A stretch of DNA of 24,178 nucleotides, from assembly GCA_946481025.1 (NCBI GenBank), contig CAMLNA010000062.1, forward strand, positions 1 to 24,178, in the 5' to 3' direction. The notes beneath the pieces were generated by a model. That model saw only the letters and a program-made list of their open reading frames with translations, did not search any database and was not told the origin of the DNA. The number at the start of each line of letters is the position of its first letter. Positions within the stretch are counted from its first letter, which is position 1. The position numbers and the translations under genes are program-made. Of this stretch, positions 7,516 to 14,768 are shown one piece after another. This DNA comes from an uncultured Rivibacter sp. GTDB taxonomy: Bacteria; Pseudomonadota; Gammaproteobacteria; Burkholderiales; Burkholderiaceae.

Positions 7516-8406
7516 TCAGCGGCGAAGCCGCGAGCGCACGTAGGCCGCGATCCGCTCCATCAGGGCCGCCAGGTGCGCCCGCATCGGCTCGAAGCCGGCA
7601 TTGCGTTCGCGGGTGGCCTCGTCCATGTAGAGCGGGCGACGGATCTCGATCTGCAGGCTGTGGCGATGCAGCCGCGGCTGGCCGATGCGGCCGATCAGCT
7701 CCACGCCCTTGTACGGGTCGTTGATCGCCACCGTGTAGCCGAAGCCTCGCAGGGTTTCGGCCACCAGCTGCACGAAGGCCGGCTCGCAGGTGCTGCCGTC
7801 GCGGTCGCCGAGCACGAAGTCGGCGAGCGGGTGGTCGGAGGCGATGCGCAGGCGCTCGTAGGCGTCGTTCGGCATCGAATGCAGGTTCATGTGCCACACG
7901 CAGCCGTGGGTGTGCACCGCTTCGTCGATGGCCGCCTGCAGTGCCGCGTGGTAGGGCCGCCAATAGCGATCGATGCGACCCTGCACCTCGGCCGGCGAGA
8001 GCGCCCGGTCGTAGATCGGCCGCTCGGCCGACAGGCGCGACCACACCAGGCCGAAACCGAGCTTCGACTTCGGCCCCGGTGCCAGCGGCTCGCCGGGCCA
8101 GGGGGCCGACAGCATCGCCGGGTCCAGGTCGGCGAGCGAGCGGTTCGGGTCGATGTAGGTGCGCGGAAAGGTGGCAGCGATCAGCGTGGCGCCGTGGGCC
8201 GGCGCATCGGCCCACAGGGCTTCGACATGCGTGTCCTCGCCGCGGCGCAGCAGCGCCAGCGGCACGCTGGCGTCGAAGTCCTCGGGGTACGCCGTGCCGC
8301 TGTGCGGCGAGTCGCAGACGATGGGAAGGCCCGCGCCCGGCAGGGCACGCGCCACCATCACCGGCCCCGCGGTTGGGGAGCCGGTCATCGAGCCGGGAAA
8401 GTTCAT
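7516..8406 (-). CDS. N-formylglutamate amidohydrolase family protein
   Basis: Members hydrolyse N-formyl-L-glutamate to formate and glutamate, the last step of one histidine degradation route (HutG type), using a metal-dependent fold. Family landmarks in order: SPHSGTAYP (about 33-41), the RTYIDPNRS motif, NLHSMP near the centre, and HRHSLQIEIRRPLYMDE towards the C-terminus. The 296-residue length is normal. The start at 8406 lies 20 bases after the stop of the solute-binding receptor gene, so the two form a transcription unit. No hut genes are visible, so the role may be in processing an imported formylated or related compound, not in histidine use. Alternative starts at Met7 or Met17 are possible because no ribosome site is evident at 8406. 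Confidence 0.88.
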   Translation of the reverse strand: MNFPGSMTGSPTAGPVMVARALPGAGLPIVCDSPHSGTAYPEDFDASVPLALLRRGEDTHVEALWADAPAHGATLIAATFPRTYIDPNRSLADLDPAMLSAPWPGEPLAPGPKSKLGFGLVWSRLSAERPIYDRALSPAEVQGRIDRYWRPYHAALQAAIDEAVHTHGCVWHMNLHSMPNDAYERLRIASDHPLADFVLGDRDGSTCEPAFVQLVAETLRGFGYTVAINDPYKGVELIGRIGQPRLHRHSLQIEIRRPLYMDEATRERNAGFEPMRAHLAALMERIAAYVRSRLRR

Positions 8407-8426
8407 CGGAGATCGCAGTCGGAGCG

Positions 8427-9407
8427 TCAGTCGAGCTTGATGCTGGCCCGCTGCGCGATGCCGCGGTACTTGTCCATGGCCTGCCTGATCTGCGCCGCGA
8501 ACTGCTCCGGCGAGTTGGCCATCGGCACGCCGCCGATGGCGGCCATCTGCTGCTTGAACTCCGGCGTGGCCATGGCCTTGTGCGCCGCGTCGTGCAGCCT
8601 GGCGATCACCGCTGCCGGCGTGCCGGCGGGCGCCACCAGGCCGAACCAGCCGCCTTCCTTCATCTCGGTGAAGCCGAGCTCCGCATAGGTGGGCACGTCA
8701 GGCAGCAGGGCGCTGCGCTGGGGCGCCAGCAGCGCCAGCGCGCGCAGCTTGCCGGCCTTCACATGCGGCAGCGCCGAGGGCAGGTTGTCGGTCATCGCGT
8801 TCACCACGCCGGCCAGCGTGTCATTTGTGGCCGGGCCGGCGCCCTTGTAGGGCACGTGCAGCAGCTCGATGCCGGCAAGCGACATGAAATGCTCGATGTT
8901 TGCGTGACCCAGCGAGCCGTTTCCCGGCGACGCGAAGGTGTACTTTCCCGGCGCCGGCTTGGCCAGCGCGATGAACTCCTTCATGGTCTTGGCCGGCACG
9001 CCGGGGTGCACGACGAACACGCTGGGCACCGACATCACGTTGGTGATGGGCGAGAAGTCCTTCACCGCGTCGTACGGCAGCTTGCTGTAGACGGCCGGGT
9101 TGGAGCCGTGGGTGCTGACCGTCGCCATGCCGATGGTGTAGCCGTCCGGCGCCGCCTTCGCGATCGCGTCGGCGCCGATGGTGCCGCCACCGCCGCCGCG
9201 GTTGTCGATGACCACCGCCTTGCCGAGGAAGGGTCCCATCTTCTCGGCCAGCAGGCGGGCCACGATGTCGGTGGAGCCGCCGGCCGCGAACGGCACGATC
9301 AGCTTGACCGGGCGGTCGGGATACTGCGCTTGCGCGGCTGCGGGCAGGCTCAGCAGGGGGCTGGCCGCGGCCAGGGCCAGCATCATCAGGCGGCGGGTGT
9401 TTTTCAT
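8427..9407 (-). CDS. Bug/TctC family tripartite tricarboxylate transporter receptor
   Basis: A periplasmic solute-binding protein of the Bug family, abundant in Burkholderiales, which captures carboxylates or amides for a TctAB-type transporter. It has 326 residues with a clear signal peptide (MKNTRRLMMLALAAASPLLS, cleavage near AAAQAQ). Typical family features follow: YPDRPVKLIVPFAAGGSTD just after cleavage, NRGGGGGTIG, and HVPYKGAGPA. The start at 9407 is supported by GGAAG about 9 bases upstream. No membrane subunits are next to it, so it probably uses a shared transporter, as many Bug orphans do. It is the first gene of a unit with the formylglutamate amidohydrolase and is divergent from a LysR regulator. 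The ligand cannot be read from sequence; an N-formyl amino acid is a reasonable guess from the neighbour. Confidence 0.93.
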   Translation of the reverse strand: MKNTRRLMMLALAAASPLLSLPAAAQAQYPDRPVKLIVPFAAGGSTDIVARLLAEKMGPFLGKAVVIDNRGGGGGTIGADAIAKAAPDGYTIGMATVSTHGSNPAVYSKLPYDAVKDFSPITNVMSVPSVFVVHPGVPAKTMKEFIALAKPAPGKYTFASPGNGSLGHANIEHFMSLAGIELLHVPYKGAGPATNDTLAGVVNAMTDNLPSALPHVKAGKLRALALLAPQRSALLPDVPTYAELGFTEMKEGGWFGLVAPAGTPAAVIARLHDAAHKAMATPEFKQQMAAIGGVPMANSPEQFAAQIRQAMDKYRGIAQRASIKLD

Positions 9408-9498
9408 GGGCGGACTTCCGGGGTTCTTGCACGCGGGGTGGGTGCGCGCAGGAATTCTGGGCGGCGGTGCCGCTGCGCCAAAACGACAAAATGGGCGC

Positions 9499-9523
9499 CA
9501 ACTATGAGGAGCCGTCATAGTTG
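9499..9523. promoter_or_regulatory. LysR-type operator palindrome
   Basis: CAACTATGA (9499-9507), 7 bases, TCATAGTTG (9515-9523) form a perfect 9-bp inverted repeat. It contains the T-N11-A core (T9505, A9517) typical of LysR boxes and lies in the spacer between the receptor gene and the divergent LysR gene. It is the obvious site for autorepression and for control of the receptor/amidohydrolase unit. Its right arm overlaps a possible TTG start of the regulator at 9521. Confidence 0.7.
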
Positions 9524-9529
9524 CAGCCC

Positions 9530-10423
9530 ATGCGCATCCGATCGCCGTCCCTTCACGAACTCCACGCTTTTGCCGCCACCGCCCGGCTGGGCAGCTTTTC
9601 GCGCGCCGCCGACGAACTGTGCGTGACGCAGGGGGCGGTGAGCCGGGCGGTCGCGCGGCTCGAGGAGCACCTGGGTCTCGCGCTGCTGGTGCGCCGCGGG
9701 CGCTACAGCGAGCTCACCGAGGCGGGGCGCGAATACCTCGAATCGGTGGAGCCGGCGCTGGCCACGCTGGAGTCGGCCTCGGGCGCGCTGATGACCCGGG
9801 CCGGCGGCGGCAAGCGCGGCCATGCGCTGCGCCTGTCGGTGCCTCCCACGCTGTTCAGCCACTGGCTCATCCCGCGGCTGCCGGACTTCCAGGCGCGGCA
9901 TCCTGAAGTCACGCTGTCGTTCGCGCCCTACCGGCGCGACGACCCGCTCGATGCGCCCGACGTGGACGCCTGGGTGCGCATCGGCGACGGCGCGCACTGG
10001 CCGCGCGGCATCGAAGGCGCATACATCGTCGGCCGCGAGATCGTGCCGATCTGCCGGCCGCAGGACCTGCCGCAGATCCAGGCCCCGGCCGACCTGCTGC
10101 AGCGGCCGCTGCTGTTCCATACCCACTACCCCGGCAACTGGCAGCGCTGGTTCGAAGGCGTGGGCTGTCCCGCCGGCGAGCTCAGGGCCGCGGCCGACTT
10201 CGAGCTGGTGGGCCTGCTGGTGCAGGCGGTGGCCGCAGGCCTGGGTGTGGCGGTGGTGCAGCGCTGCCTGATCGACGCCGACCTGGCCAGCGGCCGTGTG
10301 GCCATTGCGGTGCCGCAGTCGGTGGAGATCGAGCGGGGCTACCACCTGTGCTGGCCGGGTGCGCGGCCGGCCAGCCGGGCGCTGGGAGTATTTCGGGATT
10401 GGCTTTCCAGCTCGGGTGCCTGA
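9530..10423 (+). CDS. LysR-type transcriptional regulator (GcvA-like)
   Basis: A DNA-binding regulator of 297 residues from the ATG at 9530. The N-terminal winged helix-turn-helix (about 3-62) reads LHELHAFAATARLGSFSRAA, then CVTQGAVSRAVARLEEHLG, followed by the linker helix and a substrate-binding domain (about 90-295). It faces the receptor/amidohydrolase unit across a perfect palindrome, the classic arrangement for a LysR protein that represses itself and activates its divergent target when it binds the substrate or a breakdown product. Start ambiguity: GAGGAG (9506-9511) is ideally placed for an in-frame TTG at 9521 (adding MQP) but 18 bases from the ATG at 9530. If TTG is used, the operator arm and the start codon overlap. 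Confidence 0.92.
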   Translation: MRIRSPSLHELHAFAATARLGSFSRAADELCVTQGAVSRAVARLEEHLGLALLVRRGRYSELTEAGREYLESVEPALATLESASGALMTRAGGGKRGHALRLSVPPTLFSHWLIPRLPDFQARHPEVTLSFAPYRRDDPLDAPDVDAWVRIGDGAHWPRGIEGAYIVGREIVPICRPQDLPQIQAPADLLQRPLLFHTHYPGNWQRWFEGVGCPAGELRAAADFELVGLLVQAVAAGLGVAVVQRCLIDADLASGRVAIAVPQSVEIERGYHLCWPGARPASRALGVFRDWLSSSGA

Positions 10424-10443
10424 AATTTGGGTTTTCCTTTAAT

Positions 10444-10496
10444 CCCGAATTGGGTACGATTCAACCCACTTTGGGTTTCAACTGTCCCAGAATGGG
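10444..10496. promoter_or_regulatory. Three CCC-N5-GGG operators at 21-bp spacing
   Basis: Palindromes CCCGAATTGGG (10444-10454), CCCACTTTGGG (10465-10475) and CCCAGAATGGG (10486-10496) are centred at 10449, 10470 and 10491, exactly 21 bp apart, or two helical turns. The middle one extends to AACCCA-CTT-TGGGTT. GGGTACG follows the first and third. A half-site TTTGGGTTTT lies at 10426-10435, just upstream. The third site contains the ATG (10492) of the MNT gene. The array is probably the autoregulatory operator of the MNT/HEPN operon, bound on one face of the helix. Confidence 0.65.
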
Positions 10497-11118
10497 TACG
10501 GACTCCGCACCACTTCCTTCATCGAACACTCGTGTCAGCTTGGCAGACGCGCTGTTCAGCGGCACGCAGCAACGCGTGCTCGGGTTGCTTTTCGGGCAGC
10601 CCGAGCGCAGCTTCTACGCCAATGAATTGATAGCGCTCATCAACGGTGGCACGGGCGCCGTGCACCGCGAATTGACGAGGCTCGCACAAAGCGAACTGGT
10701 GACTGTGCGCCTTTTCGGCAAGCAGAAACACTACCAAGCCAACCCGCAGTCACCGATCTATGCGGAGTTGTGCGGTATCGCGCAGAAGACCATGGGCTTG
10801 GCACAGCCCCTTCGTGTGGCGCTGGCGCCGCTCGCGCCTCGGATTCGCGCCGCCTTTGTGTATGGCTCGGTCGCCAAGCGGCAGGACACGGCCAGCAGCG
10901 ACGTGGACCTGTTGCTCATCAGTGAAGACGTCAGCTATCCCGAACTGTTCACGACGCTCGAGGAGCTGAGCCAACAAGTCGGCCGCACGGTGAACCCGAC
11001 CATCTATACGCCAAAGGAGTGGGCTCAACGCATTGAGCGCGGCGACGCTTTTGCCTCCCGAGTTCTGGCTCAACCCAAGATCTGGCTCCTGGGAGACGAC
11101 CGTGCCGTCGCCGTTTGA
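10492..11118 (+). CDS. MNT-type nucleotidyltransferase with N-terminal winged helix (putative antitoxin)
   Basis: A 208-residue protein with two domains. Residues about 17-90 form a winged helix of ArsR-like type (QQRVLGLLFGQPERSFYANE, then GAVHRELTRLAQSELV). Residues about 105-205 form a minimal nucleotidyltransferase with the GS-x(10)-DxD signature: Gly125-Ser126, then Asp137 and Asp139 (YGSVAKRQDTASSDVDLLL). In MNT/HEPN modules this enzyme modifies the HEPN partner with AMP and neutralises it; that activity is inferred here. The attached HTH suggests it also represses its own promoter. The start at 10492 lies inside the third of three palindromes, with no ribosome site, so the message may be nearly leaderless. 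The downstream gene overlaps its end by 17 bases. The region is less GC-rich than its neighbours, suggesting transfer. Confidence 0.85.
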   Translation: MGTDSAPLPSSNTRVSLADALFSGTQQRVLGLLFGQPERSFYANELIALINGGTGAVHRELTRLAQSELVTVRLFGKQKHYQANPQSPIYAELCGIAQKTMGLAQPLRVALAPLAPRIRAAFVYGSVAKRQDTASSDVDLLLISEDVSYPELFTTLEELSQQVGRTVNPTIYTPKEWAQRIERGDAFASRVLAQPKIWLLGDDRAVAV

Positions 11119-11527
11119 GAACCTTTGCGGTCCGGGCAAGGCGCTGCGTGCGGAGGCACCGGACACCGTGGAGTTCGCCGGCTTGTTGCGTTCGGGTCTG
11201 GCGCGCTTGGCGGATGCCGGCGTCGTCTCGCTGTCGCTGGAGAGCCGATTCGACCTGGCCTACAACGCTGCCCACGCATTGAGCTTGGCTGCGTTGCGCT
11301 GGCACGGTTACCGCTCAGGCAACCGTTATCTCGTCTTCCAGTTGCTGCCGCACACATTGGGGCTGGGCCCCGAGGTCTGGCGGGTGCTTTCCAAGTGCCA
11401 CGAAGTCCGAAATCTTGGCGAGTACGAGGGCGACCTCAACGTCGATCAACGGCTCGTCACCGACTTGCTGGTGGCCTGCCAAGCCGTGGCGCTCAAGGTG
11501 CAGGCCTTGAACCCGAAGGGGCAGTGA
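11102..11527 (+). CDS. HEPN-like protein paired with MNT (putative toxin)
   Basis: A 141-residue, all-helical protein. The GTG start at 11102 has GGGAG (11091-11095) six bases upstream and overlaps the end of the MNT gene, so translation is coupled. An ATG at 11033 is in frame but lies deep inside the MNT gene. HEPN-like traits are the aromatic/Arg helix ESRFDLAYNAAHALSLAAL (47-65) and a C-terminal helix bearing HEVRNLGEYEG (100-110). Typical HEPN ribonucleases have Arg-x4-6-His. Here Arg103-Asn104 is followed by Tyr108 and no His, so it is a variant with a changed or lost catalytic centre. Tyr108 might be the site modified by the MNT partner, as Tyr is in the HepT/MntA pair. It is likely a toxin by context; a non-toxic accessory role is possible. 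Confidence 0.75.
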   Translation: MPSPFENLCGPGKALRAEAPDTVEFAGLLRSGLARLADAGVVSLSLESRFDLAYNAAHALSLAALRWHGYRSGNRYLVFQLLPHTLGLGPEVWRVLSKCHEVRNLGEYEGDLNVDQRLVTDLLVACQAVALKVQALNPKGQ

Positions 11528-11603
11528 CAGATGGACCCGCCGTCGATCTGCTGTGCTCAAAATTGGCGGCCAGCGTGCTCATCGGGCAGAGGTTGGTGCT
11601 GGC

Positions 11604-12605
11604 TCATGAAGCAAAGGCCTGTGCCACCAGCTCGTACGAACGCAGCCGCGCCGCGTGGCTGTGCATGTTGGTGACGATCATCACCTCGTCGGCGCCGCAC
11701 TCCTGCGCCTTGGCCTCGATCTGCTCGCGCACCTGGGCCGGCGTGCCGACGATCACCAGCCGCCTGAACTGCCGGATCAATGCCTGCTCGGCCGGGCTGT
11801 ACTCCCGCCCGCGCGCTTCCTCGGGGCTGGGCAGCGGCTCGAACACGCCGCTGCGGATGCGCACCCAGGCGAGGTCCATCGCGCTGGCCAGGTGTTCGGC
11901 CTCTTCGGCAGTGGGGGCGCAGCACACCGACACACCCAGGATGGCGTGCGGCCTGGCGAACTGCGCCGACGGCACGAAGGTTTCGCGGTAGGCCTCGAAG
12001 GCCGGCGCGGCCGGGATGGGGCTGAAGTGGCTGGCGAACGAATAGCCGAAACCCGCCTGGCCGGCCAAACGGGCGCTGGCGCCGCTGGAACCGAGGATCC
12101 ACACCGGCGGCAGCGTGGCATCGGCCGGCATCGCGATCAGTTCGGGCGCCGGCGTTGGCCCTTCATGCGGCCCCGACCAGCCGAGCAGCTCCGACAACAG
12201 CTGCGGGAAGTATTCGCCGTTGGCGGCGCGCAGGGCGCGGGTGGCATGCACGTCCGAGCCCGGTGCGCGGCCCAGGCCCAGGTCGATGCGGCCGGGGTGC
12301 AAGGCTTCGAGGGTGCGGAAGGCTTCGGCCACCCGCAGCGGCGGGTGGTTGGGCAGCATCACGCCGCCGGAGCCGACATGCAGCCGCTGCGTGTGGGCCG
12401 CCACGTGCGCGATCAGCACCTCGGGTGCGGCGCTGGCCACCGCCGGCATGCTGTGGTGCTCGGCGAACCACAGCCGCACGAAGCCCAGGCGTTCGGCCAG
12501 CTGCGCCAGTTCCACCGAGCGGCGCACCGCGGCGGCCGCGCTGGTGCCCGAGCCCACCGGCACGAGGTCGAGCACGGAAAGGGGGAGTTTCGAAGGGGTC
12601 GTCAT
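11604..12605 (-). CDS. Luciferase-like (LLM class) flavin-dependent oxidoreductase, YhbW-like
   Basis: A 333-residue member of the bacterial luciferase-like monooxygenase family, predicted to bind reduced FMN in a TIM barrel. Landmarks are WFAEHHSMPAVASAAPEVLI (about 46-65), HVGSGGVMLPNHPPLRVAE (about 76-94), the DLGLGRAPGS turn, and FSPIPAAPAFEAYRETF in the middle. The length and motif order match the YhbW/group-1 oxidoreductases, which lack the substrate assignments known for alkanesulfonate or nitrilotriacetate monooxygenases. No flavin reductase gene is nearby, so the partner and substrate are unknown. The start at 12605 (MTTPSKLP) has no strong ribosome site. It converges on the MNT/HEPN operon; the 76-base spacer shows no clear terminator. 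Confidence 0.92.
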   Translation of the reverse strand: MTTPSKLPLSVLDLVPVGSGTSAAAAVRRSVELAQLAERLGFVRLWFAEHHSMPAVASAAPEVLIAHVAAHTQRLHVGSGGVMLPNHPPLRVAEAFRTLEALHPGRIDLGLGRAPGSDVHATRALRAANGEYFPQLLSELLGWSGPHEGPTPAPELIAMPADATLPPVWILGSSGASARLAGQAGFGYSFASHFSPIPAAPAFEAYRETFVPSAQFARPHAILGVSVCCAPTAEEAEHLASAMDLAWVRIRSGVFEPLPSPEEARGREYSPAEQALIRQFRRLVIVGTPAQVREQIEAKAQECGADEVMIVTNMHSHAARLRSYELVAQAFAS

Positions 12606-12684
12606 GGCGGGCCATCGTAGTGACGGGGCCCGCGGCCGTGTGCGGCAGGGGTAAGGGCCGCCGTGCTAGGCGGCCGCGTTCTCT

Positions 12685-12819
12685 TCAGTGCAGCCGGCTG
12701 CGGCGCTGCGACCAGCGCGCCCGGCTCAGCGCCCACCACTCGACCATGCCCCACAACACGGTGCTGCCCAGCGCGAGCGCGGGGTGGGTGATGAAGCGGC
12801 GGATCGGCTGGGTGTTCAT
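12685..12819 (-). CDS. Small 44-residue protein with one hydrophobic segment
   Basis: A short frame reading MNTQPIRRFITHPALALG, then a hydrophobic stretch (STVLWGMVEWWALSRARW) and a basic tail ending SRLH. It could be a single-pass membrane or amphipathic peptide, with Arg-rich ends. Codon use is the same GC-rich pattern as in neighbouring genes, and the frame fills the space between the monooxygenase and metallopeptidase genes. I recall similar short proteins in Burkholderiales, but this is memory and not a search. No ribosome site is evident, which lowers confidence. Confidence 0.55.
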   Translation of the reverse strand: MNTQPIRRFITHPALALGSTVLWGMVEWWALSRARWSQRRSRLH

Positions 12820-12842
12820 GGCCGGCACCGTAAGGCGCTTGT

Positions 12843-12860
12843 GTGACGCTTCTGTGTCAC
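12843..12860. promoter_or_regulatory. GTGAC-N8-GTCAC dyad upstream of the metallopeptidase gene
   Basis: GTGAC (12843-12847) and GTCAC (12856-12860) form a 5-bp inverted repeat, 24 bases before the chosen GTG start (12885) and just upstream of the divergent 44-residue gene. An operator is possible, but short arms like these also arise by chance. Confidence 0.25.
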
Positions 12861-12884
12861 GAAGCCGGGTTACCCTGCCGGCCC

Positions 12885-13916
12885 GTGACGACTTCCGCCG
12901 TTGTGCTGCCTGAGCTGGCCGAGCTGCAACGCCTCATCCATGAAGGCGGCAGCGCGCTCGACACCCGTGTCGTGTGCGAGGTGGCAGTGGGCGGACACCG
13001 CTTCCCGGTGCATGCCATCGCGCTGGGCAACGCCTCGCCCGAGGTGCCGGCCGCCGGCTTCTTCGGCGGCGTGCACGGGCTCGAGCGCATCGGCGCCGAA
13101 GTGGTGATCGCCTACCTGCGCAGCCTGGTGAAGCGCCTGCAATGGGACAGCCTGCTGCACCGCCAGCTCGAAGGCATGCGGCTGGTGTTCATGCCGCTGG
13201 TCAACCCGGGCGGGCTGTGGCGCGGCACCCGCGCCAACCCGCAGGGCGTGGACCTGATGCGCAACGCGCCGGTGAGCTCGGCCGAACGGGTGCCGTTCCT
13301 CATCGGCGGCCAGCGGCTGTCGGCCGGGCTGCCGTGGTACCGGGGCGCGCAGGACGCGCCGATGGAACCCGAAAGCGCAGCGCTGTGCCGGGTGGTCGAG
13401 GAGGAGCTGCTGGCGCGGCCGTTCTCGGTGGCGCTCGATTGCCACTCGGGCTTCGGCGTGCACGACCGCATCTGGTTTCCCTATGCCCACACGGCCCGGC
13501 CGATCGCGCATCTGGCCGAGATGTTTGCGCTCAACGAGATCCTCGATGCCACCCACACGCATCACCGCTACGTGTTCGAGCCGCAGAGCCGCCAGTACCT
13601 GGCGCATGGGGACCTGTGGGACTACCTCTACCTGCGCGCCGTGGCGCAGCCCGGCCGGGTGTTCCTGCCGCTTACGCTGGAGATGGGATCCTGGCTGTGG
13701 GTGAAGAAGAACCCGCGGCAGCTGTTTTCGCGCCACGGCATCTTCAACCCGCTGATCGAGCACCGCCAGCAGCGGGTGCTGCGCCGCCACGTGGGCATGC
13801 TGGACTTCCTGTCGCGCGCGGCCGCAAGCCATGAACGCTGGCTGCCGCGCGAGGCGGCGGCGCGGCAGCAGCTGGAGCAGCAGGCGCGGGTGCGCTGGTA
13901 TGGCAGGCGTGTCTAG
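12885..13916 (+). CDS. M14-family zinc metallopeptidase (carboxypeptidase/AstE-like)
   Basis: A 343-residue zinc hydrolase with the carboxypeptidase fold. Zinc ligands are His64 and Glu67 (GGVHGLE) and His187 (LDCHSGFG). The substrate carboxylate pair Arg126-Asn127 sits in GVDLMRN, the counterpart of the usual NRN motif, and the catalytic glutamate is Glu266 (LTLEMGSW). It has no signal peptide, so it is probably cytoplasmic, unlike secreted carboxypeptidases. The family includes succinylglutamate desuccinylase, aspartoacylase and peptidoglycan-peptide trimming enzymes; the substrate is unclear. Start: GTG at 12885 (VTTSAVVL). Another GTG at 12843 would place a dyad inside the coding region and add a Cys-rich, unlikely N-terminus. 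The stop TAG at 13914 overlaps the stop of the convergent esterase gene in a shared CTAG. Confidence 0.85.
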   Translation: MTTSAVVLPELAELQRLIHEGGSALDTRVVCEVAVGGHRFPVHAIALGNASPEVPAAGFFGGVHGLERIGAEVVIAYLRSLVKRLQWDSLLHRQLEGMRLVFMPLVNPGGLWRGTRANPQGVDLMRNAPVSSAERVPFLIGGQRLSAGLPWYRGAQDAPMEPESAALCRVVEEELLARPFSVALDCHSGFGVHDRIWFPYAHTARPIAHLAEMFALNEILDATHTHHRYVFEPQSRQYLAHGDLWDYLYLRAVAQPGRVFLPLTLEMGSWLWVKKNPRQLFSRHGIFNPLIEHRQQRVLRRHVGMLDFLSRAAASHERWLPREAAARQQLEQQARVRWYGRRV

Positions 13917-14572
13917 GCGAGCGCCTTCAACAGCCAGCGGTTGAGGTCGGCGATTTCCTGCGCGCACACCGAATGCGGCATGTCGTACTCGTGCCATTCG
14001 ACGCCGTAGCCGAGTTCGCGCAACGTGTCGCGCGAGGTGAGCGCACGCTGGAAGTGCACCACCGGGTCGGCCCGGCCGTGGGCCAGGAAGATGGGCGTGC
14101 GCAGGTTGGCTTCGCTGCGCTCGGCCGCGGTGCTGGCCGCCAGCGGCAGGTAGCCCGACAGGCCCACCAGCCCGGCCAGCCGCTCGGGGTAGCGCAGGCC
14201 GGTGAGCAAGGTCATGGCGCAGCCCTGCGAAAACCCGGCCAGCACGATGCGCTCGGGCGCGATGCCGCGCTCGCGTTCACGGTCGATGAACTGCTGCACC
14301 AGCGGGATCGAGGCGCGCAGACCCGCTTCGTCTTCACGCCGCACCAGGTCGTCATTCAGGATGTCGTACCAGGCGCGCATCTTGTAGCCGCCATTGATGG
14401 TGATCGGCCGCACCGGCGCGTGCGGAAACACATAGCGCACCGGGCCCGCGGCCTTGAGGTCGAGCTCGTCGGCAATCGGCAGGAAGTCGCTGCCGTCGGC
14501 GCCCAGGCCGTGCAGCACGATGACGCTGGCAGTGGGGTGGGCGGCGGTTTCGCGTTCGATGGCGTCGAGCAT
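13913..14572 (-). CDS. Alpha/beta hydrolase, carboxylesterase/phospholipase type
   Basis: A 219-residue esterase of the Abhydrolase_2 (EstB/lysophospholipase) group, expected to act in the cytoplasm on short esters or lysophospholipids. The nucleophile elbow is Ser115 in GFSQG, with Asp169 (HGRADPVV) and His200 (MPHSVC) completing the triad. The oxyanion region is HGLGADGSDF (21-30). There is no signal peptide. AAGGAAG about 7 bases before the start supports 14572. The gene converges on the metallopeptidase gene, sharing a CTAG at the stops. Upstream, a GGTGG-ATT-CCACC dyad (14604-14616) could be part of its control region. Close relatives are well characterised, but the exact substrate is not predicted. 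Confidence 0.93.
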   Translation of the reverse strand: MLDAIERETAAHPTASVIVLHGLGADGSDFLPIADELDLKAAGPVRYVFPHAPVRPITINGGYKMRAWYDILNDDLVRREDEAGLRASIPLVQQFIDRERERGIAPERIVLAGFSQGCAMTLLTGLRYPERLAGLVGLSGYLPLAASTAAERSEANLRTPIFLAHGRADPVVHFQRALTSRDTLRELGYGVEWHEYDMPHSVCAQEIADLNRWLLKALA

Positions 14573-14768
14573 GGCGGCTTCCTTCGCGGCTGGAGGGTCG
14601 GACGGTGGATTCCACCACGTTGTGGCTTGCCCTGTTGAGACAAGGCCGGTCAGCGGCGTGGCGCGCCGTTACGTCGAGGGGGACGGTGTTGGTGGCGCGT
14701 GCCCTCGGGCCGCTGTGCGAGCGCCTGGTGTTTGTCGGTGGATGTGCCGCGGGTCTGCTGCAGCTCAC

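Noticed and set aside
5553..9626. Very long open frames on the strand opposite to, or in other frames of, the exonuclease, Pro/Ala-rich, amidohydrolase and receptor genes
   Set aside because: High GC makes stops rare in all frames. Their translations are Arg/His/Gly-rich without domains, while the genes assigned here have clear motifs and lengths.
10348..10491. Longer start for the MNT nucleotidyltransferase
   Set aside because: It would begin inside the LysR gene and read through the palindrome array, giving an N-terminus unlike a folded domain. ATG 10492 is more sensible.
14573..14768. Possible gene in the longest gap
   Set aside because: No frame shows a start with a ribosome site and a plausible protein. 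I see only a GGTGG-ATT-CCACC dyad, probably part of the esterase upstream region.
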